A DNA stretch of 64,000 nt from Fennellomyces sp. T-0311. Taxonomy: Eukaryota > Mucoromycota > Mucoromycetes > Mucorales > Lichtheimiaceae. Under the pieces are notes generated by a model. That model saw only the letters and a list, made by a program, of their open reading frames with translations, was not told the origin of the DNA and did no database searches. Positions 1 to 12,146 of this stretch are shown piece by piece. Position 1 is the first letter of the stretch. Each line of letters opens with the position of its first letter. The position numbers and the translations under genes were made by a program. The stretch lies in the NCBI GenBank assembly GCA_025266875.1, contig JALLLT010000030.1, positions 186,001-250,000 of the forward strand. Direction: 5' to 3'.

Positions 1-1530
1 TTCCAAATTTGCGATGTGGTAAACAACACGGAGCTAGGCGCCAAAGAGGCTCGGAAGTTGCTGCAAAAGAAGATGCTTTCAAGCGAGCCGCAGACACAAG
101 TGCTTGCGTTGGAGGTAGATATCAAATTATAAATCTTATTATCGTGAGAGCCTAAACTAAAATATGCACACACTAAAGATACTGGATGCCTTATCTGAGA
201 ACTGCCGCTCCAAGTTCCAAGGTATGATAAGCGTGCTTCCCCCAAAAATTAGAATTAACAAGAAGAGAGCGGAAAAGGCTAACACATGATGGTAGCTCAA
301 CTGGGTGCAAAGTCTTTCGCTGAGGATTTGGACACTTTAGTAGTCTCGAAGGTATGTAACATCAAATAACACGGACGCTGGAAGGATAGGGGTTCGAAAT
401 AAGGGGATTTCTTTGGTTAACGTGCTAAAAAATAACGATAGTCGTCGGATGATCGGGTTCATAGCGTGCTTGTCCGTTGCTTGCAGAACTGGATAAGTCG
501 CGGCGGTGCAGACGGCTCATTAGTAGGCGTACAGCGGGTGTACGATAAGTTGATGATGGGTCAGCCTGGTACAAGAGGACGTGGCACAGGATCTCGGTTC
601 AGAGCCGCGGGGAATGCCCAGCCGCCGGTAAGTAACTATTGCCAAGCAACCGCAAGACGGAATAATAATCCCGGACACGATTTCGACTCCTTAGCAACCC
701 GCGTTACATCAGCCGGTGGACGCGATGAACGATGTGCTACTGGCCAAGAATAATGCGCAATTGTTTTCACAAACACTGTCGTTCACGGACCCGACTCAAG
801 AGGACATCACGAAACATGAGCTTATACAGGTAGACAAGGCGAGGGGTATTATTGACAATCCTAAAAAGACTAATGTTGGGGTGTTTCAAGGAATTTTACG
901 GCAAATGCAAAATGTTCCAGAGAATCATATCAGGCCATCTCGAAACGTGCAGTGACTCGGACGTCATATGTGAGTAACGGTCGGGGTGCCGCAAATAATA
1001 ATCACAATGTGTAACACTAAACTTTACGCAAGCCTCGCTATTGGAGGCGAATAGTGAGCTTGTTACCAGCTTCAAAGCTTACGATGATATGCTGGAGCGG
1101 CGTGCCCTGAGCGAGGCAACCACCAATTCCGAGACACTGCACAATCGTAGCACTCGGCAGGTTCGGAAGAAGTGAAGCATTGAGGCGGAGAAACCACTCA
1201 CTTTTTTATTTCATTAGGAGGACGGGGAACAGGCAGGAGCACCATCAGGCGCAGGTGGAAGCGGTAGTGGCACGGGCTACAGCAACAACAACATCAGCAG
1301 TAGCAACCACGAGCAGCCCGCAGCCCGAGCGCCTGTCATTGCAGAGGACCCGTTCGATCCATTTTCTGACACGAATCAAGTGCCTGAAGGACACTCATCG
1401 TCGGATGCAGGGTAAGAAAGTTGCCTAAAAAGACAAGAGTTGTTTATTTTATATACTAACCGAGGGCATTTGCAGCAGCCACAGCGTTAACCTGCCCCCG
1501 CCGCTGACCCCTCAGAGACTACATCAGTAG
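1..1530 (+). CDS. VHS-GAT domain protein, Lsb5-like (5' partial)
   Basis: The gene enters from the left edge, so its start is missing. The first exon reads as VHS-domain sequence (FQICDVVNNTELGAKEARKL), continued by ILDALSENCRSKFQ and an AQLGAKSFAEDLDTLVVSK block after introns. A GAT-like helical segment follows around 750-1140 (SLLEANSELVTSFKAYDDML), then a Gly/Ser/Asn-rich linker with an acidic DPFDPFSD motif and a proline-rich tail ending at the stop 1528-1530. VHS-GAT proteins of this size act at endosomes or actin patches in ubiquitin-dependent sorting (Lsb5, GGA/TOM1 relatives). At least six GT-AG introns are needed. The DPF-type motif suggests adaptor or EH-domain contacts, which is inference. 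The Lsb5 assignment rests on domain order and the lack of a visible GAE or SH3 domain. Confidence 0.7.
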
Positions 1531-2021
1531 TTTATAAAAAAGAGGGTTGTTGTTGTGTGTGAGAGATATACAAGGGTGAGAGAGTAGATCCCCACCCGAG
1601 TGTAACCTGGTGCGCGCGCATATGTATATTGTCAACAGCAAATAGTTCACCGAACTGCTACGCTGCCCTAAACCTTCTTTTTTTAAAATCTTTTTTTGAA
1701 CGACTGTTTCGTCCTCTTTTCTTCTTTCCTTTCGCCCCTTCTCTTCCGCTCCCCTTTTTTTTATCGCTTCCTCTCCTCCTCCCCCTCGCCGCCGCCCCCT
1801 TACTACTTGAGCCCTCGCTCGTTTCCTATCTTATTATAATATTACTTCCTGTCCGCTCCGTCGGATCAAAGCCCTTGGCTGCGTGTTGTGTGTGTGTGTG
1901 TGTGTGCGTGCGTGCGTCGTGTGTAGCGTCTGTGTGCAAGTGCGTGTCGGGGTTCTTACTGTGCTTTGCTGGCCCTGAGACAACAACCCGCTGGCCAAGT
2001 GTAACCCGCACAACGTGAAAT
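1531..2021. other. Intergenic tract with pyrimidine-rich leader and TG repeat
   Basis: No gene is visible. The stretch between the VHS-GAT stop and the next start is very pyrimidine-rich at 1670-1800 and carries a (TG)n/(CGTG)n microsatellite near 1886-1925. The pyrimidine tract is typical of promoter or 5'-leader DNA of the downstream gene. Long open frames on both strands here are low-complexity artefacts. Confidence 0.5.
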
Positions 2022-3513
2022 ATGCACAAGATGCATGAAGTGGCCCGCGGTAAAAGAAAGGAACCTGCCACTGGCCAGCCAAAAAAACAACAACAACAAA
2101 AACAAAAGGAGCCAAAGCGCACGGGCCTCGATGAGGAGCAGCAACGCCGAATCGCTGCGAGAGCAGCCAAGGCCATGGAGAAGCAGGTCCGAAGACGGCG
2201 CGATCGAAGGTCTCAGTTTGTATGGGGCGATCGCAAAAAGGTAAGCGGTTATTCGCACAAACACATCGACACAACATGGATATACATATATATATAAATG
2301 TACTTATCCGTGTATACATCTGTTTAAAAATAGGCAGTCATCAAGCGGTATCCAGATGGGACTCAGGAAATTCTCGTGCCACAAAACCTGACACCTGAGC
2401 AAGAGCATTATGAATTCCCTCCACGCTCTCGTCTCTTGAAGAAACTCGCCAGCGCCACCGCCGAAAGGAGGCGCATGTCTTTTCTGCAGCAACCTGATTA
2501 CGATACCAATGATCCACCCAACCCGCTGTTGCCCCCGCCAACCATCCAACCTTCTGTCCCGCTATCGCCTCCTCAACCCGATCAAAACGCTATGGCCGAA
2601 TGGTTCTCCAGCCGCAAACCCGATAACTCGAAACATCAGCAGCAGAAGGAGCGACAAGTCATTGAATGGATTCGAGATCTCGAAAACAGCAAAACGCCAA
2701 AGAAAAAGCCAATTACGTCGTCATCATCATCCTCATCCGCCCCTAAAAAGCAACAACCACAACCACCTGTCACCCGATCACCATTACTTCTTTTCGACCA
2801 TGCGCCGATCCAGTTCAAAAGCAAAGCAGGTAAGGTTTTCATATTATTTATATTGTGTGTAATTACTTTATATTAAATAAGGGACAACAGGAAAACGATG
2901 GGCACAATCGTCGGGTTACGCACAGTCACCCTCATCCCCCCTTGCACCTCCACCCGAAGAAGATTCGGCCCGCCGACATTATGTTCCTCGAAACTTACTG
3001 CGACGCGCTGGCGCACGCCCCAGGGAACAAGATGATGCTGCGACTCGTATACAAGCTACTTGGCGCGGCTACAGCTGTAGACATCATCAGTCCAATGTTA
3101 CTGGCATGGTTAAACTGGTTGGCATGTTCCACAAAGCGCTGGAGCAGCAGCAACGACTGGCTCAGGAGCGCCTGCATCAACTAGAGTCGCTCTTGCAGGA
3201 AGAACGGCGCCAGCGTGAACGATCCGAACAGAAGCATAAATCGTCATGGAGTCGTCTCGAAGAACTCCAAGCCAGGCTGGACAAGCATCCCGACATGAGT
3301 AGCCTTATAGAACGAGTATCGGCATTGGAGAATTCTGTGAGCAAAGAAAGTTTGGCTCGTGCGCAGCTGGAAAACTCAGTCTCCGCGGCCATGCAGTATA
3401 TGAGCACGTTGGAAACATCTATCAAAGGTGACAAAGCCAGGGCAGAGCAATCAGCAAAACGGCGCCCACGGTCAGTTGCTACGACAACTCGAGTATCTCG
3501 GCAACCGCAGTAA
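2022..3513 (+). CDS. IQ-motif and coiled-coil protein of unknown role
   Basis: Three exons join in frame: 2022-2240, 2334-2829 and 2882-3513. The N-terminal third is basic and Gln/Lys-rich with repeated arginines. The middle is proline- and serine-rich (PPNPLLPPPTIQPSVPLSPP) with a Ser-repeat and Lys-Pro stretches. After the second intron comes an IQ motif, AATRIQATWRGYSCRHH, at about 3025-3080, which in known families binds calmodulin or myosin-type light chains. The remaining 140 or so residues form a strongly predicted coiled coil (LEQQQRLAQERLHQLESLLQ onward). I do not recognise a named family. A scaffold that binds calmodulin and dimerises is the simplest inference. MHKMHEV is the first in-frame Met after the pyrimidine tract; the second Met, at 2031, is equally possible. 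Confidence 0.65.
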
Positions 3514-3726
3514 ACCTTGGCAACATCTCAAAATTATTTGTACATAACAACAACACAAGTATATAGCAATTGTATTCAATTTAACCCATCTGTTTTGAAC
3601 ATCTCCCCTTTTGTTTATTTTGTTTCACAAGACAAAGAAACTACTGCTTTTTTTTAATCTCGGTCACCGGCACTGCATTTGTGATTGGTTAATAAGCAGA
3701 AGAACAAACAACTAGCGCGCTTCTGT

Positions 3727-5043
3727 TTACCTAGCTGGGCTACGGGCAGGCGAGCGTGAAGGGCTGCGAGAATATGAACGGCTGCGGTCAGCACGTTCAG
3801 GGGAGCGTTCTTTAGAGCGTTCGCGCTCAGGTTCAGGTGATTGCATGTCAGCGTCTTCATCAGAGCGACGGTTGCGACGACCAGAGGATCGACGAGGCGA
3901 CCGCGAGCGGGAACGAGAGCGCGAAGGCGTACGGGAGCGACGACGCGAAGAACGACGGCGTGGCGAGCGGCTGCGCGAGTCTGAGCGACTGCGCGATCGG
4001 CGGGAAGAGCGACGGCCGGTGTCCTACAAGCATTGAGTCAGATTCAGGGTATACAAGTTCTGGATGTTTCGCATACCTCAAAGAGCGTGACACGCTGACC
4101 ATTCAGCTCGCTGTCGTTCAACTTTCGGAGGGCATACTCCATATCAGAGCGATGGGCAAACTCAACGACGCTATCAGAGGGCATGATTAATTTATCCTTT
4201 TTTAATTGGTGGCACCCCCTTGGACTTACCCTTCGCCAGGACGGCTCTTGATCACGTCAGCAAAGGTAACCTCGCCAGCCTTGCGCATCAAATCCTTGAG
4301 ATCCTATAGGTTGGGCAACACCAAAGACCACCAAGAAGAGAGAGAAAAACAGTGAATATCGGAACTGCAAGCCAGAGAGCCCCAGGAAGAGAGAGAAAGA
4401 GAGAGAAGCCATAAGGTCAAGTCCAGTAAGCCGGTCCTCAAGGAAAGTTATATATCTTTAACACCCAAACACTCCATCTCTTTTTTTCATCCCCCCATTT
4501 TTCCTTAGAGCATAAGAAGACCGGCCGGATCTGAGAGGGGAAAGGACAACGGAAGGCTCATATTTTGGAGGCGAGAGACGCGGGATTTGTTCGTACCTGC
4601 CAGCTGGTTCCGGAGGGAATGTTCTCCACAATGAGACGGTAGGATGACCGCTTGCTATGGCGTCAAAAGGGTCCGTAAACATTAGCGATAAGCAAACACG
4701 CCAGGACGCAGCTCTTACCGGTCATCGCGGCCACGGCGGCGATCGTCTCTGCCACGGCGTGTACCACGAGCAAGCTCCACAATAATTCTAAAAAAGATCG
4801 GTTGCGTGTTAGCATCAAATGATTCTTACGTGCATTGCTGCTTAGCTACCTTTCGCCAAGGAACTCTTTGCCATGGAAATCATAGACGACATCCTCAGCA
4901 TCTCTAGGATCCTTGAATTCAACGAAACCATAACCAGTTTTGATGTTGATTTCGCGAATATCGCCATAGTTCTTAAACAGGCGTTCTAGGTCGCGCTCTC
5001 TTGCATCACGCGCAAGACGACCAATGTAAACTCTTGTGGACAT
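3727..5043 (-). CDS. SR-family splicing factor, two RRMs plus RS tail
   Basis: The first exon (5043-4851) encodes an RRM starting MSTRVYIGRLARDARERDLE with an RNP1-like GYGFVEFKD. It is followed by IIVELARGTRRGRDDRR, the usual end of RRM1 in SRSF4/5/6 and fission-yeast Srp2. Three further short exons give a second, pseudo-RRM (SSYRLIVENIPSGTSWQDLK, then VVEFAHRSDMEYALRKLNDS). The last exon is an arginine-serine domain with many RS, SR and SP dipeptides, an acidic break (DEDADMQSPEPERERSKERS) and a final SPSRSPARSPAR. SR proteins bind exonic enhancers and recruit U1 and U2 factors in the nucleus, controlled by SRPK phosphorylation of the RS tail. The gene has five introns, some near 100 nt or longer, roomy for this window. 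Frame and stop (3727-3729) are clear. Confidence 0.85.
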
Positions 5044-5198
5044 TTTGTGTGTGATGGGTATGCGAACGATTTATGGCCGCCTGGGGTTTCTTAGCTTTTG
5101 TTGTGGAAGCGATCTGAGCTCAGCCACACGCGCGTCGCTTTGATTGGTTAATGTTGAGGAAGCAATCAAAAGAATAACAGAGACAATGAAAAAACTCT

Positions 5199-8100
5199 TT
5201 ATGCGTAATACGACGGTGATATCAACATGTCACTAAGGATAGACAACTGGTCCTCCGTAAACTTGGTCATGTCCTCGTGCCAGGTGTCAGAGTGTGTCCG
5301 TCGGAAATCGGAGAACGTCTTGCGGATAGTAGACTACACATGTCACACTTAGTATACCTGATACCCTTTGTGTAATAAACAAAGATTCTATACCTGAATT
5401 TCTGCAGGATCAGACATGCAATTGGCGAGTTCACACAGAACTTCTGGCATCCACTTTGGAACCTCGTATGGGAATGCATTGACCAGGCATGACAATCCGA
5501 GCGCACCAGCGTGCTTCTTCAACAACGCATCAGCAAACCCAGGCATCTCAATGATCTTGCCCGTCTCGCGATCCCGACGTCGCTTAGGCAATTTTGTTTG
5601 CAGCAATTCAGAGTATTGTGCCTGCACCGTTGTGATGGCCTCACGTTGAGAACACCGTACCAAACCGCCTAATGTTACGGCTGCCATCTGTCGAACCTGT
5701 CGGATATAAAAAAAAAAAAGCTGATGAGCACAGGCCACATCGTCTGCAATGCATTATGCATCTTTACCTCGATTTGTGTATCCAAAAGCATACCACTAAC
5801 AGAGTTCATAACCTGCAACACATGACTACTTTCCATTGAGAACAGGTTCTTGAAGAAGAAGATCTGTAAGAGCGGTAAGGCACGTGTGCGGATGCGCCAG
5901 CTTCCTGACTGCATCAAGATGCTCATGAATTCGTCGACCATCTTGATAACCATGGATGGCGTATACGAATACTGAGCCACCTTATTTAATGCGACCGTTG
6001 CCATGTGTTGTAAATCTTGATCATCATGGAACTCTTGCATAGCAAAAAGACGAGACCATAATGGAATGATATAGGGTAAGGTGCCAGCCACATCGTATTG
6101 GCCAAGGGCCTTGCGTAACCAGCAAATAACTATTTGTCACTTTGTGAATATTGTTCCTCGTCCATTGGAGCTTAGCTACTGACCTGTTTTGCTTGCATTT
6201 GTGTAAGTCTTGGTACCTTCTATTTCGGTGGCACCCTTTGCCTCTATGTGCCACTGATCAAGCTTGGCAAGGAGCTGCTCTACATGCTGCGCAACTCTTG
6301 TAGCCATCTGGGTGGGTATATTTCCGACACCGCCATGCTCAGCCTTGGCATTGTTGCTTAGCAAAGTCTGAACATCGGGCAAAGAAGGCGCCCACTGACG
6401 CTCCAAGATGTTGGAAATATTGCCTCCGAGGACTTCACGCACTTGCTTGTATGGATGATCCACGTGGCTAATATACTCGCCTAGCAACTGATGTACCAAT
6501 GGATCTGCATGCCATCCCATGGTAGAGATCAACACATGGGCAAGAATCAATTTTCTTGCTTCTGCAAAGGCTGCATCCGAAGTAGGATCGATCTTGGCGT
6601 CTAGAAGCAATGTAACCAGTGGACGAATTCGTCTGGGATCCCGCTCGTACTAGGTAGCAGATTTTAGTAAATTATTTCCGCGGTTACTATAGTTGGAAAA
6701 AACTCACTGCACATGACTTTACGAATGTTTCCCAATATGAAAGCGAATCTGGTGTGATATTGGCAAATGTACTTTCTAGTAATGGCGCCAGCCATGCCCA
6801 CACAGCCTCGGTCTTGGCTGCAGGCCAATGTTCTGTCCCGCGGATTAAGCCGGCTGCGAGCTCAGCAGCTGCACGCTGATGAGCCTTCTGATCCGAAGAC
6901 TTGCATAGAGACACAAAGTTCTCCTTCATTGCCTCAATAGGCGCATCCTCGTATAAGCGGAAAAGGCTGGTATACAACGCTACGTTGGCTTGGTTGAATA
7001 CGTCTTCTTGCGCTCGTGAAACTTCCTGCGCCATGTACTTTTGCAACTTTTCCCAATGTTCCTTGGAAGTAAAGACCTTGCGGAACTCCTGATATGCATC
7101 CATACTGTACTTTTCGATATCCGGTACTGACGTTGTAGCGGATGGTAGTACAAATCCTTGGTACACCTTTGGCCAGACATACCAACCCACGCGGCTATCA
7201 TCGATAAGGGGCCTGTTTCCCATCAAGTTAGAATGCAACTTAAGTAGCTATATATAAAAACTTACCATTGTTGCACATTCTCATCGGTTAGTGGCTGCGA
7301 GAAAATGCGCAGATATTCCTCTTCTGAATAGCGCGGATTCTTATCAGCAACACGGAACTCTCTCTTGAGTGGATGTTCAACCTTGTTCATGATGATCGTG
7401 TCTTCGTTTCCTTTTGCAAATGTTCTGTGTTCAATGTAATACAGCAAATTGGTAGCGATGCCAACACCAATACGACGCATTGGCGGAAGTTCTGAAATCA
7501 TGCATTCGTTCGCAAATGCGGCTATGCCTGCATCTGGTGGCGTATCTGGTCGGATAAACAACTCGATTAAATTGGCCGCCATTGAGCAATAGCGCCAGTG
7601 CACCTTGGAGTTATGTACAAAGTCCAGCAGAGACTTCATCAGTTCTTGATAAGAGCCTAATTTCTTGTCTTGCTGCTTTTGGACCTTCCTCTGGAGAGTA
7701 TCGACACGGATTTGGATATCAGAAGCGCTAGTAGGTCGGATGGCTTGCACCTTGCTCTCAAAATCTTCGGGCGTCAACACGCGGAATGACCGAGGGTTGA
7801 ACTGGGTAACATAGTCGACAAAGACCTTGCGAATCATTTCTTGGATGGATGGCTTTATGCAAAAAAAAATCAATACGTGACTCAGGCTTTTTTTTTTGGC
7901 TTGCTTACTTTATCTTCATGTTGTGCCCCACATAATGCCAGTGCAAAGGTTGGAATGTAGCGCCAGTCCCGAAGGCATGGCATTAAAATCGAACGGTGCC
8001 GCAAAAGATATAATGAGCCCTTGATGCGATTAGAGTGTCGCTCCTTGTCACCTGCAAACCAATATATATTATTAGTTACCGTTTCTCTTAACGTATACCA

Positions 8101-11100
8101 CAAGTCTATACCATTCTCGTATTTTGACTGAAGCACTTCCAGGATAACAGGTACAATCAGACTCTTGGAACCGTTAAAGTTCTTTGCCGTAGCGCTTAGA
8201 GTATTCTGACTCAATCTAGAAGATGCGTTTGGAAAACGATGAGTGATCGATCGCAGCCATCTACTAAACCAAACTTACTTTCTAATCTCTGCATATGAGC
8301 TCAAGGACAGGTCCAGGAGATCTTTGAAGAGTGTATCATGAAGAGCTGCTCGTGACCTTCCCTGTGCGTTGTATCGTAATCGCTGCAAGTGATGGATTTC
8401 AGCTCTACGAACTGTTGGGTGGATAGCCATTAGTCACCTTTGCATCTCATACGATCAGTATGCTGACCTAATAGACTGCGAGGATAATGCTTTGGGGCTT
8501 TGGGAACCTTAATCACTGCCTTTGCATACACATATTGGCCTTTCTCCTGGTCCAAATGCTTTCTATCAACTCCTGCATCATCCATGAAGGCGCGTGTGAT
8601 GTCGATGACCATTTTCAAGCTTTCTAAATCATCCTCACGCTTCAACAAGAAAAACTGCAAAGCTTCATGGATCAACTGACCCATGTCTTGACGAAACTGC
8701 TGCACCTTGGTGTACATTGGATCGGATGGATCAGTGAAAGCATAACCGGCAATGAGTCTTGGTTGCTCGCGAATAGAATCCGATCCTTCGCCACTAAGAG
8801 GACAAAGCACATGGTTGCATTAGTATGTGACATAGTTACCGGTAAACGAACCCTTACTCCTCAACTTGATGATCAGACTTGGGTCCCTGTTCAGTGCCAT
8901 CATCTAAACTGATACATGTACTGCCTCGCAGTGCATGGTGGATGACAGCCAAATGTCGACAAAAATCGTTTGCTTGTTCATAAACATGACCAGGCTGATT
9001 TTGGTCGTAGTTTGCGATCTTTTGTCGAACATGTGTTATAGAAGGCACCAAGAAAGTCTCCAACAGTTCGACGGCAAAAGCCTTTTCAGCTGTTGAGGGT
9101 ACATGCCAGTCGATACTAAGGTTTTCGGTATCACCGCATTTACCCCAAAGCATGTGAGAGTTCTTCATCAGTTCTGCGATAACCCGTGTCAGCAGAAGCG
9201 ATCAATTAGCCCATGTTTGTAATAATTTACCTTCATTGTGCCAATCTTCAGGGTTCAAGCTGCGTCGATCGCGCGCATATGTTTGTAACAAGGTACCCAA
9301 GCAATTCTGCAGTAATTCAGCGGACCACATGAATCCTCGTCGAGTTCTGCATTTCGTGATCATTTCTTGAAGGATATCGGTGATATCCTTCTTGTAATTT
9401 AGAAGTTCAGGACCCATCTTGAGGACAACGTGATACAAGATGCATTGGTACCAGTGAAGGGTAGAATCAGATTGGATTGGCGTTGAAGATTCGGAATTGA
9501 TCATGGTGGAAGCTGCTCCGTGCTCCAATTCGCTTGAGATATTGGCGATACACAGTGGGATTAAACGCTTAGCTGCCTTTGCTGGGTTCGCAGATGCTAT
9601 CGAGCCGCATAACAGTCCGGCCGCGTGAATTGCATTCGGCAAGACCTGCTGACTAGCGAAATCGATTACCATCCGCAATGCCATATCGTACAGGTCATCT
9701 GAAAGTTGCCCAAACAGAGTATCACATGCATACTACATCAAATCAAATTGTGAGTACACTTTTGTTAATGAACGTTTGGATAGATGTTTACCTCCAGCAT
9801 AGAAGTTAGGCCTGTTTCCGTGCTTCCATTCTGCTTCTTTTGCTGATGGTACTGTGGGAGATTCTCAAACTAAGGAGCAAGTTAGTGTCGTATTATCATT
9901 TCTTCCAAAGATCCACCTACGATGGTAAACACACGACGAAGGAACTTTGCAACCCATTCCTCAAATTCTCCTGTAGTAGCTTTGCACAGCTTGTCTTCTT
10001 CTTCACGGGGAAGTTCAGCTTCAGCATCGCCATCAATATCCATTCCTTCATAACGCAATTCACTGTAACCACCGGAATATGACTCCCCACTTGTTGTAAG
10101 GTCTCGAACAGGGACAGTTGACAGAGCACTGATGATAAACATCAATGATGTAATTGCCTTTAATGGATCGTTCATATCAACACCAGGTGTTGCCAGATGA
10201 AGTAATGGCAAAAGGTGCTTTCCACCAGCAGGGTAGTGATCACGAGAGAAGAGTGGCAAAGCTACGTCGGCCAATATACCAAGAGCACTCGTAGTGCGAT
10301 GGGTCTAGTCATCATGATATTTTAGTATTAACCGGTTATACACGAGCTCGAGAAATATACCTCTGTCAACGTTTCCAAAGATGGATAGATACGTTCGAGG
10401 AGGCCAGGGAAGATCAAGCCTGGTTCAAGCCCTAGATGCGAAATGTCAGTATGGGAAACCAGAACAGGCAAACTAACGTACAGGCTAAGGCTTTGATGGT
10501 GGCTTCGGTGGCGCCAATCACGTAATGATCCTTGCCAAACATGCTGAGGTAAGTCAATGGACGAAGAGTCAGAACGAACTGTTTTCGAAGAGCAACAGTC
10601 AATCGACGTTCCTTTGGAGTATGACAATCCTCTTCTTCCTCTAATAAGTATAGACAGACAAAACACAATTCGGTTAAACCCCTCTTCTTTATTCACTATT
10701 GCCTCCACAAACAAACCTTCTCTCCAGCGTCTTAAAAACTCAGTGGCCAAATGTTGAATAAAGGTTGTCAGATAATACGTCCAATTACCATGATTGGATG
10801 GGTGGTAGTACAGCTCAGTAGCTTGGATCATCTCAGAAAGCAACATCATCACGTAGCTCTCGCCATCTTGACCCTCAGGAACAATATTGTACACCATAAA
10901 CTTAGCTAGTGACTTGAAACGCTCCTACGACAAGCTCAATAAGCGCTCCACTAACTCTTTTCAATACTTCCCACTTACCGGTTTTCTGCGCAGCATTAAC
11001 GCATTTCCAGCTCTCAGATCAGTCTTTTGTCCGGTAGTACCAAAACCTGTGCTGCCCCCACCACTACTTCCATTTTCGCGACTTCCGACCGGTAGATTCA

Positions 11101-12146
11101 TCATCCGCATGCCCACAGTAAATAGGTATTTGACTTGTTGCCGGTTAAACATTCCAATTTCCGCAGTATATGGATCGCTGATGTTGGTCTCGGCAATTCG
11201 TGCTAGTAGATCGACAAACTGAGCGTCACAGGTGGGTGAATTCGTAATCGTTGACCACATCGAAAACAGAGTCGGGACATATTCTTTCGGGTGCATTGCG
11301 GCGTCGCTGATTGCAGCGTGCGTTTGAGAGTTTCTCGGTACAGTGACAGGCAAGAACAGCACCAAATATCCCAGCACTCTCAAGGCGTCACGGATCGAAC
11401 ATAATGCAAATTGTGGAAGGAACTCATCCAAAATCTCCTGGGTTGCTGAAGGTGGAAAGAATCGTTGTGCATATTCGAGCAATCGGATAACGGTACTCAC
11501 ATGTTTTCTAGCCAAAAAAAAGGTGCTCCATTAGTTGTCAAGGTTTGGGCTACTTCAGACAGCGAAACATACGATTCAGAAAGCAGGGTTTTTTGTCGCT
11601 CTTTTGGAAACATAAATCGCTCAATGGTGTCATAAAGTGGTCTCCATGGCAAAACAAGATCCTCTGGGCCCAAGTGCTTTGGTTTCCTATCATGAAACAT
11701 TAGCACCCAAAAAAACGACTCGAGATGAACCAGTGAGTACTTTATCAAACGAGAGCACATGGCAGCCCATGTTTCCATCAACGCCGTATCCATGCCAGGC
11801 ATAAAGGCCATCGAGTAGAGTAACTCTGCAAGTTTCGCCCGGGTCTCACGAGGTATCGAATGCTTCATGCTGATATAGCTGTTATGCCCAGTTCCTATTA
11901 GTAAACTTTTGCCCCAAACCCGCTGCAAATTCCTTCTGACCTAGACAGTCGCTTCACCCAAGATGCGGCACCGGGTGCGAAATCTCGAGCTTCAACACAA
12001 ATTGCTAGGTTGGTACAGATCTCGTTTAGCCATTCAGCTGCTTCGCCGTCTAAAAGCTGTGCATAGGGTAATGCTTGGTAATATTTCATGGTATGTTGAT
12101 CGTCCTCAACGACGGATTGAGGAATCGGTCCTTTCTCTACTTCCAT
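5199..12146 (-). CDS. BLM10: Proteasome activator Blm10/PA200
   Basis: This is a very long, multi-intron gene (about 1,900 residues spliced) made almost entirely of HEAT-like helical repeats. The N-terminal region matches the PA200 family in order: LPYAQLLDGEAAEWLNEICT, then LVLPWRPLYDTIERF, then RLLEYAQRFFPPSATQEILD. The last exon ends SILSDMLISPSYYA, a C-terminal Tyr-Tyr-Ala, which is the HbYX-type tail that inserts into an alpha-ring pocket of the 20S core and opens the gate. Blm10/PA200 caps the 20S proteasome in nucleus and cytosol and favours ATP-independent, ubiquitin-independent peptide and acetyl-histone turnover. I place the start at 12146 (MEVEKGPIPQ); an in-frame Met at 12209 would add a hydrophobic stretch atypical of the family. 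No frameshift is seen, so the gene looks intact. Confidence 0.9.

Noticed and set aside
1826..2319. Overlapping 100-160 codon ORFs on the minus strand
   Set aside because: They are opposite-strand readings of the TG repeat, the pyrimidine tract and the first exon of the IQ-motif gene; the low-complexity Cys/His/Thr strings reflect the repeats.
3837..4190. Two plus-strand ORFs with Arg/Glu repeats
   Set aside because: They are shadows of the RS domain of the minus-strand SR protein.
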